The notes beneath the pieces are model-generated. The model saw only the letters and a list, made by a program, of their open reading frames with translations, had not been told where the DNA came from and made no database searches. From assembly GCF_030582395.1 (NCBI RefSeq), contig NZ_CP104382.1, positions 1,364,001 to 1,428,000 of the forward strand: a DNA stretch of 64,000 bases, read 5' to 3'. The first letter of the stretch is position 1. Every line of letters starts with the position of its first letter. The position numbers and the translations under genes are program-made. The stretch comes from Ralstonia pickettii (GTDB taxonomy: Bacteria; Pseudomonadota; Gammaproteobacteria; Burkholderiales; Burkholderiaceae). This document shows, in pieces, positions 44,066 through 52,014 of the stretch.

Positions 44066-47056
44066 GTGACGAGCCCATCTCCTGCATCCTCCCCTCCTTC
44101 CCATCCTGCTGAGGCATCGAGCCTCCAGCAGCGGATCGTGGGCGCGTTGTGGCGCGCCATCTGGCGCTACCGCAAGCGCGTGCTGGTGGCCGTGGGGCTG
44201 CTGGTGCTCGCCAAGCTGTGCGCGGTGGGCGTGCCGATCGTGCTCAAGTGGATCGTCGACGGCTTTGGCGATGCCACGCGGGCACGTGTATTTCCCGCCT
44301 TCCTGCTGCTGGCCTATGCGGTGCTGCGCTTTGGCGGCACGCTGTTCGGCGAGCTGCGCGACATGGTGTTCTCGCGCGTGTCGCAGCCTACGGTGGCGGG
44401 CTTCATGGCACAGGCCTTCGAGCACCTGCACCAGCTCGGACCGCGCTTTCATGCAAGCCGGCAGACGGGCGGGCTGATCCGCGATGTGGAACGTGGCACC
44501 ACCGGCATCGAGTTCTTGCTGGGTGTCGCGCTGTTCACGATCCTGCCGACCATGGTGGAGATCGGCTCCGTGCTGATCATCATGATGAGCCGTTACAGCG
44601 GGTGGTATCTCCTCACCATCGTGGCCACGTTTGCGGCCTATTGCACGGCCACCGTGCTGCTCACGCGACGCCGCGTGCGCCTGCAGCGGCAGATGAACGA
44701 GTTCGACTCGATGGCCGGCAGCCGGCTGCTCGACAGCATGCTCAATCACGAGGCCGTGAAGGTCTACACCAGCGAGCGCTTCGAGGCCCACCGCTACCGC
44801 GACATCCTGCGCCAGCGCATCGAGACGGCCGTCGCCAACCAGCGCGCATTGTCACTGCTGCATGTGTCGCAAAGCGGCGTCATTGCCGGCGGTGTAGCGA
44901 CCGTCATGCTGCTGGCCGGGCAGGACGTGACGCGCGGTGTGCTGTCGGTGGGCGATCTCGTGCTGATCAACGCGTACATCATCCAGGTATGCCTGCCGCT
45001 CAACGCGCTGGGCTTCATGTTCCGCGAAGCAAAGGACGCCGCCATCAATGCGGAGCGCCTGTTCCAACTGCTTGAACAACGGGCCGACGTGGTGGACCTG
45101 CCCGGCGGCGCACCGCTGCGCGTGACGCAGGGCGAGGTGCAATTCGATCACGTCGATTTCAGCTACGAGAACACGCGGCCCATCCTGCATGATCTCTCGC
45201 TGCGCATTCCTGCGGGCCACACGGTGGCCGTGGTGGGCGGCAGCGGCTCGGGCAAGTCGACGCTGGCGCGGCTGCTGCTGCGCTTTTACGACCCGTGGGC
45301 GGGGCGCGTGTCCATCGACGGGCAAGACCTGCGCGTGGTGACGCAAGACAGCGTGCGCCGCGCCATCGGCATCGTCCCGCAAGACACCATCCTCTTCAAC
45401 GACACTATCGCCTACAACATCGCCTACGGGCGCGAAGGCGCGACGATGGCCGAGGTGATCGAGGCGGCGCGCGCGGCCTATGTGCACGACTTCATCGCCG
45501 CGCTGCCTGAGGGCTACCAGACCATGGTCGGCGAGCGCGGGCTCAAGCTGTCGGGCGGTGAAAAGCAGCGCATTGCCATTGCGCGGGCACTGCTGAAGAA
45601 CCCGTCGATCCTGATCTTCGACGAGGCGACGTCGGCACTCGACACCCGCTCCGAACGCGCCATCCAGCGCGAACTGGATCGGCTCTCTGCACACCGCACG
45701 ACGCTGGTGATTGCGCACCGGCTCTCCACGGTGGTGGACGCGCACGAAATCGTCGTGCTGGAAAAAGGCCGCATTGTCGAGCGCGGCCGCCATACCGACC
45801 TGTTGGCCGCCAACGGCGTCTACGCCCAGCTCTGGACGCTGCAACGTCAACAGTCCGACCTGGAACAGGCTCAGCATCGACTGGCACAGCAGCCGATCAA
45901 CCTGGTCGCACTGGTGGTGAGCGTGCTCGACGGCCTGCGCGAAGCCATCGATGCACGCCGCATCACCGTGTATTCCGTGATCCGCTCGGAAACGCCGAGC
46001 ATCACGGGCGACCCGAGCCGCCTGCAGGGCATCGTGGGCGATGTGCTGAGCCACGCCGTGCTGGCCAGCCACCCGGGCAGCCGCATCGAGATCGTGCTGG
46101 AGCGCGTGGAAGGCATGGCGCAGTTGCGCGTGACCGACACGATTGCCATACCGGCGGTGGCGGCGGCCGCCATTCCCACCGCCTCGCATACACCCGCTGA
46201 GATGGAACCCGACGCCGCCCTGTCGGCTTTTGGGCCGTCGGCAACCGCGCCGGCGCCCGCTCCGTTCGACGTGCTGGACCCGGTGGAGCCGCTCGCGCCG
46301 CTGCGGCAGGAACCACGCACGTTCGACACCGCGCTGGCGAGCGCCGCGCAAGACACGGCGCCCACACCCGCAGCCACGCTCGACCCATTGTGGATCCGCT
46401 CCGTTGTGGAACAACATGGCGGCCGCTTTGCCGTCGTGCCGCTGCCCCACGGTGACGGCACCACATATGTGATGGACTTCCCGATCCGCGCCGTGGCGCC
46501 GCTTGCGCCCGCGCCGGGCGAGGCCGCGCCGACCGCCGCGCCGCAGGCGCCGCGGGCCGAGCGCACGGCACTGCCGCCGCCGGATGCGCTGTCCGGCGTG
46601 CACGTGCTCATCGTCGATGACCAGGAGGACGCACGCGAAATCCTGCAGCTGCTATTGGAAGACTACGGCGCCACCGTCACCGCGTATGGCGCTGCCAAGC
46701 CCGCCCTCGCGGCCTTGCGCGCCGCGCCGAGCAACTCTTGGCCCGATGTGCTGATCTCCGACATCGCGCTGGGTGACGATGAAGACGGCTACGCGCTGTT
46801 GCGCAACGTGCGCCTGCTGGAGAGCGAGCGCGACATGCCGCTCGATGCCCGGCTCCCCGCGATCGCGCTCTCCGGCTACGACCGCCCGGAAGACCGCACG
46901 CGCGCGCTGCTGGCCGGCTTCCAGCTGCATCTGGCCAAGCCCACCGAACACGGCGAGCTGGTCACCGCCATCCTCAGCGTCATCCGCGCGCGACGTGCGC
47001 CCGCGCGTGAATCGCACGCCTCCGTTTCCCTCCAATCAGCCCAGGAGTCTCCATAA
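44066..47056 (+). CDS. Fusion protein: ABC exporter, degenerate kinase ATPase domain, receiver
   Basis: A 996-aa protein (GTG at 44066; another GTG 57 nt upstream is possible). Part 1 (to ~600) is a full exporter half of the Atm1/HMT1 type: six-helix membrane domain, Walker A GGSGSGKST (~392), signature LSGGEKQRIAIARALL (~495), Walker B LIFDEATSALD and H-loop IAHRLST. Part 2 (~605-800) looks like a histidine-kinase C-terminal half: GDPSRLQGIVGDVLSHAV at the N-box, LRVTDT at the G1 position, and VEQHGGRF. The phospho-acceptor His, N-box Asn and G-boxes are missing, so it is a pseudokinase. Part 3 (~846-975) is an intact receiver: Asp pair in IVDDQED, phospho-Asp in LISDIALG, Ser in IALSGYD, Lys in HLAKP. 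It is followed at 2 nt by a GlcG/HbpS-like gene. Confidence 0.85.
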   Translation: MTSPSPASSPPSHPAEASSLQQRIVGALWRAIWRYRKRVLVAVGLLVLAKLCAVGVPIVLKWIVDGFGDATRARVFPAFLLLAYAVLRFGGTLFGELRDMVFSRVSQPTVAGFMAQAFEHLHQLGPRFHASRQTGGLIRDVERGTTGIEFLLGVALFTILPTMVEIGSVLIIMMSRYSGWYLLTIVATFAAYCTATVLLTRRRVRLQRQMNEFDSMAGSRLLDSMLNHEAVKVYTSERFEAHRYRDILRQRIETAVANQRALSLLHVSQSGVIAGGVATVMLLAGQDVTRGVLSVGDLVLINAYIIQVCLPLNALGFMFREAKDAAINAERLFQLLEQRADVVDLPGGAPLRVTQGEVQFDHVDFSYENTRPILHDLSLRIPAGHTVAVVGGSGSGKSTLARLLLRFYDPWAGRVSIDGQDLRVVTQDSVRRAIGIVPQDTILFNDTIAYNIAYGREGATMAEVIEAARAAYVHDFIAALPEGYQTMVGERGLKLSGGEKQRIAIARALLKNPSILIFDEATSALDTRSERAIQRELDRLSAHRTTLVIAHRLSTVVDAHEIVVLEKGRIVERGRHTDLLAANGVYAQLWTLQRQQSDLEQAQHRLAQQPINLVALVVSVLDGLREAIDARRITVYSVIRSETPSITGDPSRLQGIVGDVLSHAVLASHPGSRIEIVLERVEGMAQLRVTDTIAIPAVAAAAIPTASHTPAEMEPDAALSAFGPSATAPAPAPFDVLDPVEPLAPLRQEPRTFDTALASAAQDTAPTPAATLDPLWIRSVVEQHGGRFAVVPLPHGDGTTYVMDFPIRAVAPLAPAPGEAAPTAAPQAPRAERTALPPPDALSGVHVLIVDDQEDAREILQLLLEDYGATVTAYGAAKPALAALRAAPSNSWPDVLISDIALGDDEDGYALLRNVRLLESERDMPLDARLPAIALSGYDRPEDRTRALLAGFQLHLAKPTEHGELVTAILSVIRARRAPARESHASVSLQSAQESP

Positions 47057-47058
47057 CC

Positions 47059-47628
47059 ATGCTGGCCGATTTCGATCCTCCCGCCTCCGCACAGGAAACG
47101 CTGCAACCACAGGAACCACAGGCACCGCAGACGCCAACGCAACAGCCCACCTCGCACTTTGCCGGCGCAGCCGCCGCGCGCCGCGCCGTGGAGATGGCGC
47201 TGCCGCTCATCACGCAGGCGATGACACGGCCACAGGAAGTGGGCGACAGCGGCTTCCTGCATATCGTGGTGATGGACCCCGCACGCTTGCCGGCGGAGTG
47301 CGCCTTTGATGAAGCCGTGGTCTACGAATATTCGGTGGGCGACCGCGCGCAATGGGATGCGGACTACGCCGCTTACGCGCGCGCCAAGGCGCGGCTGGCG
47401 TGGCAGCACGGCATGAGCACGCATGCGCTGCAGAGCTTGCGCCCGCACGTGCTGCGCGCGTGCGACACCAACCTGTGGGGCAGCGCCGTGCTGGACGGCA
47501 TCGTGGTCGGGGTGAGCGGCGCGCTTCCGTTCTATGACGAAGCCTTTGCACATGTGGTGGCGGCGTGCCTGCGCGCGATCGCCAAGCAAGCTGCAGCGGC
47601 CACCGGGGGCACGCTACGGCTCGCCTGA
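47059..47628 (+). CDS. GlcG/HbpS-like small protein
   Basis: A 189-aa protein. After a Pro/Gln-rich N-terminus (PQEPQAPQTPTQQPTS) it has a domain resembling the GlcG/HbpS (haem-degrading-like) fold: RRAVEMALPLITQAMT, then AKARLAWQHGMSTHALQSL, and the typical strand-turn DGIVVGVSGALPFYDEAFAHVV. This is weak sequence similarity read by eye. It starts 2 nt after the ABC fusion stop with AGGAG upstream, so it is co-translated and probably serves the same function, for example as a ligand-binding accessory. Confidence 0.55.
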   Translation: MLADFDPPASAQETLQPQEPQAPQTPTQQPTSHFAGAAAARRAVEMALPLITQAMTRPQEVGDSGFLHIVVMDPARLPAECAFDEAVVYEYSVGDRAQWDADYAAYARAKARLAWQHGMSTHALQSLRPHVLRACDTNLWGSAVLDGIVVGVSGALPFYDEAFAHVVAACLRAIAKQAAAATGGTLRLA

Positions 47629-47987
47629 GGCCGTCTCTTCAATCGCTTCATCGCCGCGCGGCGCGACGGGCGTGATGCCATCGTCGCGCCGTTTCTCCTT
47701 GTACGCCGCGTAAGAATTGCCCGATCGCTCAACGGCGGCGCGTTCAAGGGCGCGCAGCTACGGCGCGCCACGCTATACGCACGGCTGAAGCACCACCAGC
47801 GCTTCGCATCCCGCAAGCGCTTGTCCGGACAAGCGAAACGCGCTTCCGGGGGTTCGCTCCTTTCTCCTCATGGGAACGCCTTACGGCACAAGGTTGCGCT
47901 TCATGGCACGCCGACTGCTGATGCTCTTCGCACGTGGCTTCTGAACACCTCATCACCACAGGCCGCGACGATACGAGGAGAAACGAC
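47629..47987. other. Intergenic region upstream of the glycan operon
   Basis: About 360 nt with no supported gene. The main element is the 18-bp perfect palindrome at 47818-47835. A ribosome binding site GAGGAG at 47976-47981 serves the first glycosyltransferase. The promoter of the long operon must lie here. Confidence 0.5.
47818..47835. promoter_or_regulatory. 18-bp perfect palindrome, candidate operator of the glycan operon
   Basis: CGCTTGTCCGGACAAGCG is fully self-complementary and lies 153 nt upstream of the first glycosyltransferase start. It has no spacer loop and no T-run, so an operator for a dimeric regulator fits better than a terminator. The cognate regulator is not evident in the window. 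Confidence 0.5.
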
Positions 47988-49301
47988 ATGCGCATCGCCA
48001 TGGTCAGTGAACATGCGTCGCCACTCGCCGACTTGGGCGGTGTCGACTGCGGCGGACAAAACGTCTACGTGCGCCATGTCGCGCGCCAGCTCGCACGGCT
48101 GGGCCATCGTGTCGATGTCTTCACGCGCCGCGAGCGTCCGTTGGACCCGGAGGTGGTGCCGTTTGGCGACGGATGCCGTGTCGTCCACGTACCGGCCGGC
48201 CCCGCCGCCGTACTGCCCAAGGAAGCGCTCCTGCCGCACATGCACGCCTTCGGCCGCCACCTGCTGAACCATTGCGCGCGCGCCCAGGCCAGCGGCGACG
48301 CCTACGACGTCATCCATGCCAATTTCTTCATGTCGGGTCTTGCATCGCTGGCGGCGTCCACACGGCTGCACCTGCCGCTGGTCATGACCTTTCACGCGCT
48401 GGGTCGCGTGCGCCGGCTGCACCAGGGCAGCGCCGACGGTTTTCCGGATGCGCGCTTCGCGATCGAAGAGACGCTGGTGCAACGCGCCGATCGCGTGATC
48501 GCCGAATGCCCGCAGGATCAGGCCGATTTGGAAACGCTCTACCGCGCCCGCCCCGAGCAGATCGATGTTGTTCCGTGCGGATTTGACGCCGCGGAATTCG
48601 CGCCCATCGACCGCGCCGAAGCGCGACGCCGCCTGGGCGTGCCGGCCGATGCGTTTGTCGTGCTGCAGCTAGGCCGCATGGTGGCGCGCAAGGGCGTGGA
48701 CAACGTCATCGAGGCCATCGGCAAGCTGCCGCCCGACGCGCGCAAGCGCGTGCGCCTGTATGTGGTGGGCGGCAACACCGTCGTGCCGGACGTGGCCGCC
48801 ACACCAGAACTCGGCCGCCTGCAGGGCATTGCCGAGCGCGCCGGTGTGACCGCACAGACCACCTTCGTCGGCAAGCGCGGCCGCGCCGACCTGCGCACCT
48901 GGTACAGCGCCTGCGATGTGTTCGTCAGCACGCCTTGGTACGAGCCCTTCGGCATCACGCCGGTCGAGGCCATGGCCTGTGGACGCGCGGTGATCGGCGC
49001 AGACGTGGGAGGCATCCGCTCGACCGTGCGACATGAGCGCACCGGTTTCCTCGTCCCGCCAAAAGACCCGCAGGCCCTGGCCGGCCGACTGCTGCAGCTG
49101 ATCCAGCAGCCCGAAGTGTGCCGCGAGTTCGGCCAGGCCGGGCTGGTGCGCGCCCGCATGCTCTACACGTGGCTGGGCGTCGCAGGACAACTCGAGCGCG
49201 CCTACCTCAAGGCCATCGACACGCACGCGCGCGCCATGGGCCGCATGACCGCTGCCGCGCCCGCCACCCACACTGCTGCGCTGGCGGGGCTTGCGGCCTG
49301 A
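47988..49301 (+). CDS. Glycosyltransferase, GT4 family
   Basis: A 437-aa GT-B glycosyltransferase. The N-terminal domain starts MRIAMVSEHASPLADLGGVDCGGQNVYV, as in sucrose-phosphate-synthase/MshA-like GT4 enzymes. The donor-site motif is VEAMACGRAVIGADVGGIRS with STPWYEPFGITP just before. It probably adds a hexose to a glycan acceptor in the cytoplasm. First gene of the long operon; the next gene follows after 33 nt. Confidence 0.9.
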   Translation: MRIAMVSEHASPLADLGGVDCGGQNVYVRHVARQLARLGHRVDVFTRRERPLDPEVVPFGDGCRVVHVPAGPAAVLPKEALLPHMHAFGRHLLNHCARAQASGDAYDVIHANFFMSGLASLAASTRLHLPLVMTFHALGRVRRLHQGSADGFPDARFAIEETLVQRADRVIAECPQDQADLETLYRARPEQIDVVPCGFDAAEFAPIDRAEARRRLGVPADAFVVLQLGRMVARKGVDNVIEAIGKLPPDARKRVRLYVVGGNTVVPDVAATPELGRLQGIAERAGVTAQTTFVGKRGRADLRTWYSACDVFVSTPWYEPFGITPVEAMACGRAVIGADVGGIRSTVRHERTGFLVPPKDPQALAGRLLQLIQQPEVCREFGQAGLVRARMLYTWLGVAGQLERAYLKAIDTHARAMGRMTAAAPATHTAALAGLAA

Positions 49302-49334
49302 CTTGTTTTTTCCACTCTCGCGTCTCACGCCGCC

Positions 49335-50096
49335 ATGACCCAGACCGATTTGAACTCCAATTCCAGCACCACACCCACCCTGCGCGACCAGGTCATCATC
49401 GTGACCGGCGCGGGGCGCGGGCTCGGCGCCGCCATCAGCCGCGTGCTGTCCGCCGAAGGGGCGACGGTGGTCGCCACCGACTACGATGCCGGCACCGCTG
49501 ACCGCACCGCCGCCGAGCTGATCACCGAGGGCAGCCAGTCGCACGCCATTGCGCTGGACGTGGGCGACGAAGCCGCCGTGCGCAGCGCGCTCGATGAAGT
49601 GGCCGACCGCTTTGGCCGCGTGGATGCCGTCATCAACAACGCGGCCATCGATATCACGCTGCCCATTGACGAACTGAACGTCGAAGACTGGGACCGCGTG
49701 GTGCGCACGAACCTGCGCGGCCCGTTCCTGCTCGCCAAGCACGCCAGCGTGCTGATGCGCAAACGCGCGAGCGGCGCCATTGTCAACATCGCCTCGACGG
49801 CATCGCGCCGCGCGTGGCCGAATGCGTCGGTCTATCACGCCACCAAATGGGGGCTGCTGGGGCTGTCGCATGCCCTGCATGCCGAGCTGCGCCCGCACGG
49901 CATCAAGGTCTCTGCCGTGATTGCCGGCGGCATGCGCACGCCTTTCCTGCTGGACCGCTTTCCTGATATCGACGTGAACAACTTGCAGGACCCGGCCAAC
50001 GTGGCCGCCGCCGTGCGCTTCGTGCTGCTGCAGCCGCCCGAGACTGTCATCCCAGAGGTGATGGTTCTGCCGATGCGGGAGACGTCATGGCCCTGA
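49335..50096 (+). CDS. Short-chain dehydrogenase/reductase (glycan operon)
   Basis: A 253-aa classical SDR: cofactor motif VTGAGRGLGAAISRVL, NNAAID strand and active site SVYHATKWGLLG with Tyr-x-x-x-Lys, and Ser in NIASTASRR. It oxidises or reduces an unknown alcohol/keto group, plausibly on a sugar precursor. Its last 10 nt overlap the following HAD phosphatase gene, which supports co-translation. Confidence 0.9.
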   Translation: MTQTDLNSNSSTTPTLRDQVIIVTGAGRGLGAAISRVLSAEGATVVATDYDAGTADRTAAELITEGSQSHAIALDVGDEAAVRSALDEVADRFGRVDAVINNAAIDITLPIDELNVEDWDRVVRTNLRGPFLLAKHASVLMRKRASGAIVNIASTASRRAWPNASVYHATKWGLLGLSHALHAELRPHGIKVSAVIAGGMRTPFLLDRFPDIDVNNLQDPANVAAAVRFVLLQPPETVIPEVMVLPMRETSWP

Positions 50097-50752
50097 TGTG
50101 CGGGCCGTTACGGCCGCGGCCGGGCCCGGCCGTCTTTCTGGACAAGGACGGCACGCTGCTGGAAGACGTGCCCTACAACGTCGACCCGGCACGCATTGCG
50201 TTGGCCCCGGGCGCGGGCGACGGTTTGCGGCTGTTGGGCGCCACGGGCTTGCCGCTCATCGTGGTGAGCAATCAGCCGGGCGTTGCGCTGGGCTACTTTC
50301 CCGAGCATGCGCTCGAAGGTGTAGCGCAGCGGCTCGGCGAGTTGTTCGCGCTGCACGGTGCCACGCTGGGGGGCTTCTACTTCTGCCCGCATGCGCCCGC
50401 CGCCGACGGCAGCATCCAATGCCCGTGCCGCAAGCCGGCCGATGGCATGTTGCGCCAGGCCGCCGCTGGGCACGGCCTCGCGCTGGAAGGCTCGTGGATG
50501 ATCGGCGACATCCTCAACGATGTCGAAGCCGGCCGCCGTGCGGGCTGCCAGACCATCCTCATCGCCAACGGCAACGAGACCCGCTGGCAGCCCGGGCCGC
50601 TGCGCGTGCCGGACTACGTCGTCGGCCGCTTTGACGAGGCTGCCGCCATCGTGATTGCGCAAACGCGCCCGCTTGCGCACGTCTCGCACGTCTCGCACGT
50701 TTCGCACACAGCGCCCACACCGTCTGCACAACACCTGGGGGCGCCGGCATGA
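50087..50752 (+). CDS. HAD-IIIA phosphatase, GmhB-like
   Basis: A 221-aa phosphatase of the D,D-heptose-1,7-bisphosphate phosphatase/histidinol phosphatase group. Motif I is FLDKDGTLLED, motif II VVSNQPG, a zinc-binding loop CPHAP..QCPCRKP, and motif IV GDILNDVEAG. GmhB makes heptose-1-phosphate for ADP- or GDP-heptose. The C-terminus carries a 9-nt tandem repeat encoding HVSHVSHVSH, an odd histidine-rich tail. Other heptose genes (gmhA, hldE) are not in the window. Confidence 0.8.
   Translation: MALMCGPLRPRPGPAVFLDKDGTLLEDVPYNVDPARIALAPGAGDGLRLLGATGLPLIVVSNQPGVALGYFPEHALEGVAQRLGELFALHGATLGGFYFCPHAPAADGSIQCPCRKPADGMLRQAAAGHGLALEGSWMIGDILNDVEAGRRAGCQTILIANGNETRWQPGPLRVPDYVVGRFDEAAAIVIAQTRPLAHVSHVSHVSHTAPTPSAQHLGAPA
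50676..50707 (+). repeat. 9-nt tandem repeat in the phosphatase C-terminus
   Basis: Three and a half copies of cgcacgtct-like units, in frame, encode His-Val-Ser repeats near the end of the GmhB-like protein. Being in frame, copy-number change would only alter the tail length. Confidence 0.7.
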
Positions 50753-51960
50753 TCGCGGCCGGCATCCCCGAACGCCGCGCCGTGTGGGCCAACGCGAGCC
50801 GCATCCTGTGCGTGCGGCCCGACAACCTGGGCGACGTGGTCATGACCACGCCGGCCTTCCATGCGCTCAAAGCCGACGAGCACGCCCGCGGACCGAGCCG
50901 TCACCTCACGCTGCTGACCTCGCGATCGGGCGCCACGGCGGCGCCGCATCTGTCCGACATTGACGACGTGATCGTCTGCGATGTGCCGTGGGCCAAGCAC
51001 GCCACCGCGGCCGACCCCGAGCAGACCTCCGCCCTGGTGGACACTCTGCGCGACGGCGCATTCGACGCGGCGGTCATCTTTACCGTGCATACGCAGAACC
51101 CGTTGCCGGCCGCCATGCTGTGCTTTCTGGCGGGCATTCCGCTGCGCCTCGCGCATTGCCGCGAGAATCCGTACGCGCTGCTGTCGGACTGGATCGCCGA
51201 CCCTGACGCGCGCATTGCAGCCACCGCGCCGGGCGACGTGCGCCACGAGGTGCGCCGTCAGCTGGACCTCGTGCAGCACGTGACCGATGTGGCCGCGGAT
51301 CTGCCGCATCGTCTGCGCTTCAACGTACGCCCGGCGGACCGGGATGCCGTTCGCGCCAAACTGGCCAAGCGAGGCGTGAGCACGGATGCGCCGTGGATCG
51401 TGCTGCACCCGGGCGCGACGGCGGCATCGCGCCGCTATCCGCCCGATCGCTTCGCGCAGATCGCGTGCACGCTCGCAAACCGCTATGGGTGTCCAGTGCT
51501 GGTAACCGGTGCGCCGGCCGAAGCGGAACTGGTGCAGCAGGTGTGCCTACCGGGGCTGATCGCCGGGCAGCGCGTGCTGAACCTGGCGGGTGCGCTCGCG
51601 CTGGGGGAGCTGGCCGCACTCATTGAAGGCGCGGCGCTGCTGGTCTCCAACAACAGCGGGCCCGTGCATCTGGCCGCAGCCACGCAAACACCGGTGGTCG
51701 ATCTCTATGCGCTGACCAATCCGCAGCACACGCCGTGGGCCGTGCCGCATGCAGTGCTCTCGCATCAGGTGCCGTGCCGCTATTGCTACCGCAGCGTGTG
51801 CCCGCTCGGCCATCAGGCGTGCCTGACCGGTGTGACGGAAGAGGAAGTGGTCGCGGCCGCGCACCCGTTGTGGCAGTCGTCGCGCGTGGCCCAGACGCTG
51901 TGGCGCGCGCCCGCTGGGTCTGGGTTGTCTGTATCGAATACGCCGACGCCGGTCACCTGA
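50749..51960 (+). CDS. Glycosyltransferase family 9 (heptosyltransferase-like), first copy
   Basis: A 403-aa GT9 protein. N-terminal LCVRPDNLGDVVMTTPAFHAL and C-terminal LLVSNNSGPVHLAAATQTPVVDLY with VLHPGATAASRRYPPDRFA are typical of LPS heptosyltransferases. It should move a heptose-type sugar from a nucleotide donor. A Cys cluster near the end (VPCRYCYRSVCPLGHQAC) is also seen in other GT9 enzymes. It overlaps the preceding stop by 4 nt. Confidence 0.88.
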   Translation: MIAAGIPERRAVWANASRILCVRPDNLGDVVMTTPAFHALKADEHARGPSRHLTLLTSRSGATAAPHLSDIDDVIVCDVPWAKHATAADPEQTSALVDTLRDGAFDAAVIFTVHTQNPLPAAMLCFLAGIPLRLAHCRENPYALLSDWIADPDARIAATAPGDVRHEVRRQLDLVQHVTDVAADLPHRLRFNVRPADRDAVRAKLAKRGVSTDAPWIVLHPGATAASRRYPPDRFAQIACTLANRYGCPVLVTGAPAEAELVQQVCLPGLIAGQRVLNLAGALALGELAALIEGAALLVSNNSGPVHLAAATQTPVVDLYALTNPQHTPWAVPHAVLSHQVPCRYCYRSVCPLGHQACLTGVTEEEVVAAAHPLWQSSRVAQTLWRAPAGSGLSVSNTPTPVT

Positions 51961-52014
51961 GCGTGGCCGTGGCACATGACTTCACCTGACTGAACCGATT
52001 GACGGAGCCCCCGC

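Noticed and set aside
44852..46603. Long open frame opposite the ABC fusion
   Set aside because: Antisense shadow, rich in His/Arg; no recognisable domain.
47532..47816. 94-codon minus-strand frame upstream of the glycan operon
   Set aside because: It overlaps the end of the GlcG-like gene and has Arg-rich random composition and no ribosome binding site.
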